From contig CANJMX010000116.1 in the NCBI GenBank assembly GCA_947475125.1, forward strand, positions 1-5,262: a stretch of 5,262 nucleotides of DNA, in the 5' to 3' direction. The number at the start of each line of letters is the position of its first letter. Within the stretch, counting starts at the first letter, position 1. The translations under genes were made by a program, and so were the position numbers. Shown here piece by piece: positions 1 through 5,262 of this stretch. The stretch comes from Actinomycetota bacterium. Lineage in GTDB: Bacteria; Actinomycetota; Thermoleophilia; Miltoncostaeales; Miltoncostaeaceae. The notes below the pieces were generated by a model. The model had not been told where the DNA came from and did not search any database. It saw only the letters and a list, made by a program, of their open reading frames with translations.

Positions 1-517
1 GGCGATTGTGCTTCCCGGCGTGGGGCGCTTCGGCGCGGCCATGGAGCGTCTTGAGGCGCATGGGTTCTCGCAGATGCTGCGCGACGCTGCCGACCGTGGC
101 ACGCCGATTCTCGGCATCTGCCTTGGCCTCCAGCTGCTGTTCGATGGCAGCGAAGAGAGTCCCGGGGTTGCCGGGCTCGGTCTCCTTCAAGGCAACGTGG
201 AGCGTCTCCGTACCGACCTCAAGGTTCCACACATCGGCTGGAGCGAGGTCACGTGGACGGATGGCGCGGGCATCGCGCCAGCTGACCCCGGCGCCAGTCA
301 CGCGGACTCCACCTATTACTTTGTGCACTCCTACGCGTGCCACCCGTCGGATCCATCTGATGTGCTCGGATTCGCAGAGCACGGCACCCGGTTTGTCGCG
401 GCCGCCGGGCGTGGATCGGTGACGGGGGTGCAGTTCCACCCCGAGAAGTCGAGTGGTGCCGGCCTCGCCCTGCTGGGACGTTGGCTCGAGAACCTGCGCG
501 CCGCGGTGCCCGCATGA
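1..517 (+). CDS. hisH: Imidazole glycerol phosphate synthase, glutaminase subunit HisH (5' end missing)
   Basis: This is the glutamine amidotransferase subunit of imidazole glycerol phosphate synthase. It hydrolyses glutamine and passes ammonia to HisF in the cytoplasmic HisH-HisF complex (histidine synthesis). The frame is open at the window edge from codon 2-4 and begins inside the conserved PGVGxFGxAM segment. About 172 residues are visible against a usual length near 200-210, so roughly the first 35-40 are outside. The class I amidotransferase triad is intact: the nucleophile Cys in GICLGLQ (codon 119-121), and His and Glu in VQFHPEKSS (codons 437-439 and 443-445). The YYFVHSY motif is also present. 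The methionine-like GTG at position 8 is only an internal valine, not the start. The stop overlaps the hisA start (ATGA), which implies translational coupling. Family assignment is certain; the true start cannot be seen. Confidence 0.97.
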   Translation, partial: AIVLPGVGRFGAAMERLEAHGFSQMLRDAADRGTPILGICLGLQLLFDGSEESPGVAGLGLLQGNVERLRTDLKVPHIGWSEVTWTDGAGIAPADPGASHADSTYYFVHSYACHPSDPSDVLGFAEHGTRFVAAAGRGSVTGVQFHPEKSSGAGLALLGRWLENLRAAVPA

Positions 518-1254
518 TCGAGCTGTATCCGGCGATTGACCTCAGGGACGGCGCTGCCGTGCGCCTGGTGCAGGGCGACTTCGCCCGATCCACCACGTTC
601 AATGAGGACCCGGTGTCGCAGGCACGGGAATTCGCCCGCGAGGGGGCGACCAATCTTCACGTCGTCGATCTTGACGGGGCGCTTGGAGGCCAGCCGGTGC
701 ACGCACCGATCGTCGCGCAGCTCGCGGCAGCCTTCCCTGGCGCCGTGCAACTGGGCGGTGGCCTCAGGGACCGGGCATCGGTCGAGACCGCGATGGCCAC
801 CGGAGTGGCGCGCGTGGTGGTGGGAACTGCCGTTGTGGAGGATGACGAGTTCATCCGCTGGGCGGCGTCGAGACTCGGGGACAGGCTCGTGGTGTCGCTC
901 GACGCGCGCGATGGCATGTTGGCGACCCATGGCTGGACCCAGGTGTCCGACCGTGCCGCCGTCGACGTTGCTGCCGACCTCGCGCGCACCGGCGTGCGGC
1001 ATCTGCTCTACACCGACATCAGCCGGGATGGCACGCTCGGTGGACCGAATCTCGGCGCCCTGCGCAAGGTGGCGCAAGCCGCCCCGCCGCTCTCAATCCT
1101 GGCGTCCGGCGGTATCTCATCCCTCGATGACCTCACTGCGCTCGCGCAGTTGCGGGTGCCCAACATCCGGGGCGTCATTGTTGGTCGGGCGCTCTACGAG
1201 GGTCGTTTCAGCGTGGCCGAGGCCATTGCGACCCTCGAGGCTGCGTCCCGATGA
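514..1254 (+). CDS. hisA: ProFAR isomerase HisA
   Basis: This 246-residue protein has the usual family length. It is a (beta-alpha)8 barrel that isomerises ProFAR to PRFAR, the substrate of the HisF-HisH synthase (histidine synthesis). The two catalytic aspartates are visible: D9 in YPAIDLRDG and D130 in VVSLDARDG. The phosphate-binding loops are also present: QLGGGLRD (79-86), ISRDGTLGGPN (169-179), LASGGISS (196-203) and GVIVGRALYEGRF (220-232). The start is the ATG overlapping the hisH stop; it gives the canonical N-terminus, whereas earlier in-frame starts would run into hisH. No clear Shine-Dalgarno sequence precedes it, consistent with coupled translation. In many actinobacteria this position holds PriA, which also does the TrpF reaction. 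Here QLGGG and THGW stand where I recall PriA having LSGG and an Arg before GW, so a HisA-only enzyme is more likely. That last point is inference. Confidence 0.96.
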   Translation: MIELYPAIDLRDGAAVRLVQGDFARSTTFNEDPVSQAREFAREGATNLHVVDLDGALGGQPVHAPIVAQLAAAFPGAVQLGGGLRDRASVETAMATGVARVVVGTAVVEDDEFIRWAASRLGDRLVVSLDARDGMLATHGWTQVSDRAAVDVAADLARTGVRHLLYTDISRDGTLGGPNLGALRKVAQAAPPLSILASGGISSLDDLTALAQLRVPNIRGVIVGRALYEGRFSVAEAIATLEAASR

Positions 1255-2006
1255 TCCGGGTGATCCCCTGCCTCGACGTGGATCGGGGCCGGGTTGTGAA
1301 GGGCGTGAACTTCGTGGGGCTGCGAGATGCAGGCGACCCCGTGGAGTTGGCATCCCGATATGACCGGGAGGGCGCTGATGAGCTGGTGTTCCTCGATATC
1401 ACTGCCACGCACGAAGAGCGCGACACCATTATCCATTTGGTTGAGCGCACTGCCGAGGAGGTGTTCATCCCCTTCACGATCGGCGGTGGGCTCCGCACCG
1501 AGGACGACATCCGCGCGGTTCTGGCCGCTGGTGCCGACAAGGTGTCCCTGAACTCAGCTGCGGTACGGGATCCCGACCTCATCGCAAACGCCGCCGGTCG
1601 CTTTGGTGATCAGTGCATCGTGGTGGCGATTGACGCACGTCGCAGGGACGACGGCAGCGGCTGGGAGGTGTTCCTGGCGGGGGGGCGGGTGGCGACTGGC
1701 CTCGACGCCGTGGAGTGGGCGGCTGAGGCGGCTCGGCGGGGGGCGGGGGAGATTCTGCTTACGAGCATGGACCGCGATGGCACCAAGGACGGCTTTGACT
1801 GCGAGCTTCTCGCGCAGGTGGCGGCAGCGGTGCCCGTGCCGGTGATCGCGTCGGGCGGGGCGGGATCGCTTGAGCACTTTGCCGAGGCAGTGACCCTCGG
1901 TCACGCCGATGCCGTTCTTGCCGCATCGGTGTTTCACGACGGGGTCTACACAATCGATGAGGTCAAGGCGGCGATGGCGCGCGATGGCGTGCCGGTGAGG
2001 AGATAG
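1251..2006 (+). CDS. hisF: Imidazole glycerol phosphate synthase, cyclase subunit HisF
   Basis: This 251-residue (beta-alpha)8 barrel has the normal length for the family. With HisH it converts PRFAR plus ammonia into imidazole glycerol phosphate and AICAR, linking histidine and purine synthesis. The conserved blocks are all present: IPCLDVDRGRVVKG with catalytic D9, DPVEL, DELVFLDITA (43-52), FTIGGGLR (75-82), DKVSLNSAAV (96-105), VVAIDARR with catalytic D128, GAGEILLTSMDRDGTKDGFD (164-183), VIASGGAGS (198-206) and DAVLAASVFH (220-229). The ATG overlaps the hisA stop by four bases. A GAGG at 1237-1240 lies 10 nt upstream. HisF is homologous to HisA; both carry the DRDGT-like phosphate loop at matching positions of the second half-barrel. 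Two long G runs (1679-1685 and 1738-1743) lie in the gene without breaking the frame. Confidence 0.98.
   Translation: MIRVIPCLDVDRGRVVKGVNFVGLRDAGDPVELASRYDREGADELVFLDITATHEERDTIIHLVERTAEEVFIPFTIGGGLRTEDDIRAVLAAGADKVSLNSAAVRDPDLIANAAGRFGDQCIVVAIDARRRDDGSGWEVFLAGGRVATGLDAVEWAAEAARRGAGEILLTSMDRDGTKDGFDCELLAQVAAAVPVPVIASGGAGSLEHFAEAVTLGHADAVLAASVFHDGVYTIDEVKAAMARDGVPVRR
1997..2002 (+). promoter_or_regulatory. Ribosome binding site of ridA
   Basis: GAGGAG lies within the last codons of hisF and ends 6 nt before the ATG at 2009. It is the clearest Shine-Dalgarno sequence of the his block. It supports 2009 as the ridA start and independent ribosome loading on the his transcript. Confidence 0.7.
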
Positions 2007-2008
2007 CG

Positions 2009-2413
2009 ATGGCGGCACGGGGAATTCGCACTGAGCGGGCGCCTGCTCCCGTTGACGGGGCGCCATACCAGCAGGCGGTCGCCGCAGTTCCCGGGGAGGT
2101 CGTATGGATTTCCGGTCAGGTGCCGCTCGATCCGGCCACCGGCGCGTTGGCCGCGGCCGACGTGGCCGGGCAGACGCGCACGTGCCTCGCGCATGTGCGG
2201 GCGATCGTGGAGGCTGCGGGGGGTTCCATGGATGATGTCGTGAAGACGACGGTGTTCATGCTCGACCTCGCGGACTTCGCCGAGATGAACGCTGTCTACG
2301 CGGAAGCATTCAGCGGTGCACCGCCGGCCCGCGCAACTATCGGTGTGGCTGCCCTGCCCGCGGCCGCCAAGGTGGAGATCGAGGCGGTCGCCGTCATCGG
2401 CGGACCGGCGTGA
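2009..2413 (+). CDS. ridA: RidA family enamine/imine deaminase
   Basis: This 134-residue protein belongs to the RidA/YjgF/UK114 family, trimeric enzymes that hydrolyse reactive enamines and imines such as 2-aminoacrylate leaking from PLP-dependent dehydratases. The visible family marks are APYQQAV with Y20, ISGQVPLDPATG (34-45), DDVVKTTVFMLDLADFAEMNAVY (75-97), and PPARATIGVAALP with R108, the substrate-carboxylate arginine of the archetypal RidA subgroup. The final KVEIEAVA carries the conserved Glu. These residues argue for an active deaminase rather than one of the arginine-less subgroups. It starts two bases after the hisF stop behind GAGGAG, so it almost certainly shares the his transcript. 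Its role there is not evident: protecting the pathway from imines is a guess. The gene ends 4 bp from the stop of a convergent reverse-strand ORF. Confidence 0.93.
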   Translation: MAARGIRTERAPAPVDGAPYQQAVAAVPGEVVWISGQVPLDPATGALAAADVAGQTRTCLAHVRAIVEAAGGSMDDVVKTTVFMLDLADFAEMNAVYAEAFSGAPPARATIGVAALPAAAKVEIEAVAVIGGPA

Positions 2414-2417
2414 CCGG

Positions 2418-2666
2418 TTACTCGGTGAAGTACATGCGCTCGATGATTATTTCGACCGCCATCCGGTCCAGATAGACCGGGGCCTCGGAGATCGGCCGTC
2501 CGGCGTTGGCAGGGTCCTCGACCCAAGTGCGGAACTCGTGTGAGATGCGAGCCGACGCCACACGCAGGTCGTTGAGCGGCTGCCCCTCCCAACGGCTGAG
2601 CGCCTCCGTGAGTCCATCAAGGGCGATCGGGGCCGATGCCGCGAGGTTTGAGACGTGATGAGTCAT
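2418..2666 (-). CDS. Small hypothetical protein (82 aa)
   Basis: I do not recognise this family. The ORF encodes 82 residues, acidic overall (12 Asp/Glu against 7 Arg), with no Lys and no Cys, no signal peptide and no membrane segment. The sequence suggests three helices: about 13-27 (ALDGLTEALSRW), 30-50 (PLNDLRVASARISHEFRTWV), and 65-80 (YLDRMAVEIIIERMYF), with a Pro/Gly turn between the last two. About four fifths of its codons end in G or C, as expected for real coding sequence here, and no + strand gene covers its body. It faces ridA tail to tail (4 bp between stops). Its 5' end overlaps the start of the tRNA nucleotidyltransferase gene head to head. It has no good Shine-Dalgarno sequence, but a TANNNT element lies 7 nt before the ATG. 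It is probably a real gene of unknown function; a chance ORF remains possible. Confidence 0.6.
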   Translation of the reverse strand: MTHHVSNLAASAPIALDGLTEALSRWEGQPLNDLRVASARISHEFRTWVEDPANAGRPISEAPVYLDRMAVEIIIERMYFTE

Positions 2667-3863
2667 GAATCCGATGGTAGCGCCGTACGCGATTGGGTTG
2701 ATCGCGATCCCGTGCTTTCCCGGATGATTGTCCCGTCAGGGGCGCCCGATGTGTCGCTGGTGGGCGGAGCGGTGCGCGATGCCCTTCTGGGAGTGACCCA
2801 CGGCGCGGACGTGGATCTCGTGGTGGAAGGCGACGCGATCCCGCTGGCCCGTGCCATTGGGAGGCAGATGAGCGGGCGGGTGGTTGTCCATGAACGGTTC
2901 GGTACCGCGAGAGTGGAGTTTGCACACGGCCGTCACCTCGACATCGTTGGCGCGCGCAGCGAGCACTACCCCTCACCGGGTGCACTGCCGGAGGTCACCC
3001 CCGGGTCGTTGGCAGACGATCTGGCACGTCGCGACTTCACGGTCAACGCAATTGCATTCCGGCTATCGGGCGATCGGGCCGGGGAGTTGGTGGATCCCCA
3101 CGGCGGGCGGGCGGACATCGCAGACGAGTGCCTCCGGGCGCTTCGAAGCGGGGCCTTTGACGAGGACCCGAGCCGGGGAATCAGGGCCCTGCGCTACGCC
3201 GCCAGACTCGGGTTCCGGATGGATGAGGAGACGGTGGGGGAGGCGCGTGCGTGCATCACAGGCCTCGACCTTTCGTCCCCCAGGGTTGCCGACGAACTGC
3301 GGCGACTCCTTCACGAGGATTCGACTGATGACGCGCTCACGCTCGCCGTGGCGCTCGGTGCCACGTGGGTGGACTCGGATGCACGTCGTCCGGATCGGCT
3401 GCGCGCGCTTCCGGTCGCCTTGGCGCGCCCCGGTGCCCCGGAGCCCCCGCATTGGGCGCTCCGTCTTGGTCTGGGGCTGACCCCCGAAGCGGCTGCATCC
3501 GTCGCGTTGCCGCAGTGGTCCCGGGCGGTGGCGGTCGAAGTACGCGAGGGGCTCCTTCTCGCGCCGCAACTTCTGGCCACCGGGCGTCCCTCTGAGGTTG
3601 ATTGCCTTCTGCGGGGCCGTGCCGCCGCCGCTCAGATCGGCGCATTTATCGCGGGAGCGGGGTGTGTCAGCGACTGGTGGGCCTCATGGCGCGACGCCAC
3701 GGCAGACGTAAACGGATCGGACCTTGTGGCGGCCGGGGTCCCACCCGGCCCCGGTATCGGGCGTGCACTCGCGGCGCTTCGCGTGGCGCTCCTTGATGGC
3801 CTTGCCGGTGATCGGGATTCCCAGCTGGTCATCGCCCTCTCGGCAGCCGGCGACGACTCGTGA
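2655..3863 (+). CDS. CCA-adding type tRNA nucleotidyltransferase (class II, no HD domain)
   Basis: This 402-residue class II nucleotidyltransferase/poly(A) polymerase family protein builds or repairs the 3' CCA end of tRNA. It shows LVGGAVRDALLG (35-46), the metal-binding pair in ADVDLVV (D52, D54), FGTARVEF (82-89), DIVGARSEHY (96-105), DLARRDFTVNAIAF (122-135), LVDPHGG (145-151), and the nucleotide-selecting EDPSR followed by GIRALRYAARLGF (170-187). Near the C-terminus, DLVAAGVPPGPGIGRAL (356-372) matches the tail motif of bacterial CCA/A-adding enzymes. No HD phosphohydrolase domain is evident, unlike the longer form usual in well-studied actinobacteria. CCA-, CC- and A-adding activities cannot be told apart by eye, so no symbol is given. 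The start is uncertain: GTG 2655 has GAGG 8 nt upstream, ATG 2658 follows at once, and ATG 2724 would avoid overlap with the divergent ORF. Its last bases overlap the next gene (GTGA). Confidence 0.92.
   Translation: MMSHESDGSAVRDWVDRDPVLSRMIVPSGAPDVSLVGGAVRDALLGVTHGADVDLVVEGDAIPLARAIGRQMSGRVVVHERFGTARVEFAHGRHLDIVGARSEHYPSPGALPEVTPGSLADDLARRDFTVNAIAFRLSGDRAGELVDPHGGRADIADECLRALRSGAFDEDPSRGIRALRYAARLGFRMDEETVGEARACITGLDLSSPRVADELRRLLHEDSTDDALTLAVALGATWVDSDARRPDRLRALPVALARPGAPEPPHWALRLGLGLTPEAAASVALPQWSRAVAVEVREGLLLAPQLLATGRPSEVDCLLRGRAAAAQIGAFIAGAGCVSDWWASWRDATADVNGSDLVAAGVPPGPGIGRALAALRVALLDGLAGDRDSQLVIALSAAGDDS
2674..2679 (-). promoter_or_regulatory. Possible leaderless -10 element of the 82-aa ORF
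   Basis: On the reverse strand TACCAT matches the TANNNT -10 pattern and ends 7 nt before the ATG at 2666. In actinobacteria and some related phyla this spacing is typical of leaderless genes, with transcription starting at the A of the start codon. No convincing -35 is seen. The element lies inside the 5' coding part of the tRNA nucleotidyltransferase gene as annotated. A six-base match with three fixed positions is weak on its own; the exact spacing is what makes it notable. Confidence 0.3.
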
Positions 3864-4615
3864 ACAGAATCGTCCTTGACGAGGTACCGGGGTGTCCTCC
3901 GCGGGTGCGCGCCGCGTTCACCACGCGAACTGGCGGGGAGAGCACCGGGTCCCATGCGAGTCTCAACCTGGGAAGCGCCTGCGGGGACGATCCGGGAAAT
4001 GTTCGCGCCAACCGCCGTGCGCTCGCGGGCTCCGCGGGCTTCGATCCCGACCGCGCCGCAACCGTCACCCAGGTGCATGAGGCCACGGTGGTCGGCGTTG
4101 GTCCGCTCGGTGGTGGCGGCACGTTCATCGGCTCGCTTGCCGGCCACGCTGCCGCCGATGGCATGGTGACCTCTGAGCCCGGTGTGGCGCTGCTTGTACA
4201 GGGTGCCGACTGCGTTCCGATCGTCGGTTGGAGCGCAGACGCCTCCACCGTGATGGGGGTTCATGCCGGCTGGCGGGGGCTGATGGCCGGAGTCGTGGAG
4301 GCAGGTGCGGCAATGCTTGGCACGCCCGGGGGGGTTGCCATCGGTGCGTGCATCGGTCCGTGCTGTTATCCGGTCGACGCCGACCTGCGCGAGGCCATGG
4401 CGATTCGGTTCGGGGATCGTGCGGTGTGTGGTGAGTCGGTCGACCTGCGATGGGCAGCCAGAGCGGCCCTGGTCGCGGCTGGCATCCCATCCCCTCAGAT
4501 TGTGGACGTTGGTGGTTGCACCAGTTGCGACGACGACCGGTACTTCTCGCACCGTCGTGACGCTGGACACACCGGCCGGCAGGCAGGGCTCATCTGGATC
4601 GAGGAGGAGCGATGA
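3860..4615 (+). CDS. pgeF: PgeF/YfiH-type laccase-domain protein (peptidoglycan editing factor family)
   Basis: This 251-residue protein spans the whole multicopper-oxidase-like laccase domain family (DUF152/YfiH), which despite its old name is a zinc-type hydrolase fold. The E. coli member removes misincorporated L-Ser from peptidoglycan precursors, and other members act on purine nucleosides, so the substrate here is not settled. The visible motifs are FTTRTGG (20-26), SLNLG (34-38), NVRANRRAL (47-55), TQVHEATV with metal ligand H73, ADGMVTSEPGVALLVQGADCVP with C118, GVHAGWRG with H135, GACIGPCCYPV (162-172), CTSC (220-223), and FSHRRDAGHTGRQAGLIW (229-246). The GTG start overlaps the preceding stop by four bases. 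No clear Shine-Dalgarno sequence is seen, which fits translational coupling. It is followed at once by yggS, an order common in actinobacteria, where the pair often lies next to cell-division genes. Confidence 0.9.
   Translation: MNRIVLDEVPGCPPRVRAAFTTRTGGESTGSHASLNLGSACGDDPGNVRANRRALAGSAGFDPDRAATVTQVHEATVVGVGPLGGGGTFIGSLAGHAAADGMVTSEPGVALLVQGADCVPIVGWSADASTVMGVHAGWRGLMAGVVEAGAAMLGTPGGVAIGACIGPCCYPVDADLREAMAIRFGDRAVCGESVDLRWAARAALVAAGIPSPQIVDVGGCTSCDDDRYFSHRRDAGHTGRQAGLIWIEEER
4602..4607 (+). promoter_or_regulatory. Ribosome binding site of yggS, favouring the second ATG
   Basis: AGGAGG, part of a GAGGAGGAG stretch in the last codons of pgeF, is a near-perfect Shine-Dalgarno sequence. Its spacing is 7 nt to the ATG at 4615 but only 4 nt to the ATG at 4612, so the second of the two tandem ATG codons is the better start. 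Confidence 0.7.
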
Positions 4616-5262
4616 TGATCGATCCGGTGCGCCTCGGATCCGCGCTTGATGATGCTCGTACCCGGATCGCCGAAGCCGCGGTTCGCTCTGGGCGCCCGGC
4701 GGATGCCGTGCAACTGGTGCTGGCCGGAAAGTACGTGGGGCCGGACGCAGTGCCGGCCCTGGTGGCGGCTGGCGTGAGCGTTGTTGGTGAGAACCGACTG
4801 CAGGATCTCTTGGCGAAGCGGGCTGCGCCGGGTGCCGATGCCCTCGTCTTCGACTTCATCGGGAGCCTTCAGCGCCGGAAGGTGCGGGACGTACTGCCGG
4901 CTGTGCGACTCATTCACTCAGTGGACCGGATTTCCGTCCTCGAGGAGATTGGCGCGCGCGCCGAGGGGCCGGTGCGGGTGCTGCTTCAGGTGAACATCGC
5001 AGAGGAGCCGACCAAGCAGGGGTTCATTCCCGACGAGCTCGATAGCGCCCTGGCGGCAGCAGGTATGGCCGGGGTGACAGTGGGGGGGCTGATGGCGCTG
5101 CCGCCGTTTGCGGAGGACCCCGAGGCATCACGACCCTGGTTCGAGCGAGTGCGTTTGATCCGGGACGAGCTGGCCGTGAAATGGGGAAATACGCACGACC
5201 TGCGAGATCTCTCAATGGGTACTTCGCAGGATTTTATCGTTGCCGTGGAGGCGGGCGCTACC
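4615..5262 (+). CDS. yggS: YggS/PLPBP family pyridoxal phosphate homeostasis protein (3' end missing)
   Basis: This is the fold-type III, PLP-binding, non-catalytic protein (YggS/PROSC/YlmE) that buffers free PLP in the cytoplasm. The frame stays open to the window end, giving 216 residues of a usual 220-240, so only a short C-terminal tail should be missing. Visible marks, numbered from M1 at 4615, are LVLAGKYV with the expected PLP lysine K39, VVGENRLQDL (57-66), FIGSLQRRKV (81-90), LIHSVDR (99-105), LLQVNIAEEPTKQGF (123-137), GGLMALPP (157-164), and LSMGTSQDFIVAVEAGAT, where the sequence stops just before the usual VRxG phosphate site. The residue before FIG is Asp, where many homologues have His (HFIG). 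The tandem ATG at 4612 is an alternative start. It is translationally linked to pgeF. Confidence 0.94.
   Translation, partial: MIDPVRLGSALDDARTRIAEAAVRSGRPADAVQLVLAGKYVGPDAVPALVAAGVSVVGENRLQDLLAKRAAPGADALVFDFIGSLQRRKVRDVLPAVRLIHSVDRISVLEEIGARAEGPVRVLLQVNIAEEPTKQGFIPDELDSALAAAGMAGVTVGGLMALPPFAEDPEASRPWFERVRLIRDELAVKWGNTHDLRDLSMGTSQDFIVAVEAGAT

Noticed and set aside
331..1077. 248-codon reverse-strand open frame opposite hisH and hisA
   Set aside because: It is a shadow of two certain genes, shows no family motif and has the composition of an antisense high-GC frame.
1251..2006. HisA-HisF similarity as a recent tandem duplication
   Set aside because: The two barrels share ancient homology known across all life; the sequences here are as diverged as the canonical families, so nothing recent is implied.
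2404..2418. Small hairpin ACCGG-CGTGA-CCGGT at the ridA stop as a terminator
   Set aside because: The stem has only five paired bases (six with a G-T wobble), there is no T tract on either side, and it overlaps the end of the coding sequence. It is too weak to call a terminator for the convergent pair.
2443..2452. A/T-rich spot as a + strand promoter for the nucleotidyltransferase gene
   Set aside because: The local A/T comes from a row of Ile codons in the reverse ORF. There is no matching -35, and the spot is about 200 bases from the start codon.
2698..2728. TTGATC plus GATGAT as a + strand -35/-10 pair
   Set aside because: The spacing is 19 bases, the -10 is poor, and no gene start follows it downstream.
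3632..4570. 312-codon reverse-strand open frame opposite the nucleotidyltransferase end and pgeF
   Set aside because: It lies antisense to two well-supported genes, its translation is rich in Arg, His and Thr with no recognisable motif, and long antisense frames are expected in high-GC DNA.

Overview
The window is high-GC bacterial DNA. It is packed with genes on the + strand, apart from one short reverse-strand ORF. It reads as ordinary chromosomal housekeeping sequence: I see no mobile elements, CRISPR arrays, rRNA or tRNA genes, and no gene-free stretch longer than a few bases. The high GC, the strong G/C bias at third codon positions, the 4-bp stop/start overlaps, the hisH-hisA-hisF order and the pgeF-yggS pair fit an actinobacterial-type genome. 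The histidine isomerase looks more like an ordinary HisA than the bifunctional PriA, and the PLP-lysine region of YggS reads AGKYV. Both would suit a deep-branching lineage (Thermoleophilia-like), but that placement is a weak inference.

Layout. Positions 1-2006 hold the end of hisH (its 5' end lies outside the window), then hisA and hisF, joined by ATGA overlaps. HisH releases ammonia from glutamine for HisF, and HisA makes the HisF substrate, so the block covers two consecutive steps of histidine synthesis. Two bases after the hisF stop comes a RidA-family enamine/imine deaminase (2009-2413) with a good ribosome binding site, very probably in the same transcript. On the reverse strand, 2418-2666 holds an 82-codon ORF of unknown function. 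It is convergent with ridA, with 4 bp between the stop codons. It is divergent from the next gene, with overlapping 5' ends.

From about 2655 a second + strand run begins: a class II CCA-adding-type tRNA nucleotidyltransferase without an HD domain (2655-3863), a PgeF/YfiH-type laccase-domain protein (3860-4615), and a YggS/PLPBP-type PLP homeostasis protein (from about 4615, cut by the window end). All three are coupled by overlapping or abutting stop and start codons.

No clearly new system is visible. The spot most worth a second look is the small reverse ORF with its possible leaderless promoter, wedged between ridA and the tRNA nucleotidyltransferase gene. Next are the ridA attachment to the his block and the coupling of a tRNA-end enzyme to pgeF-yggS.
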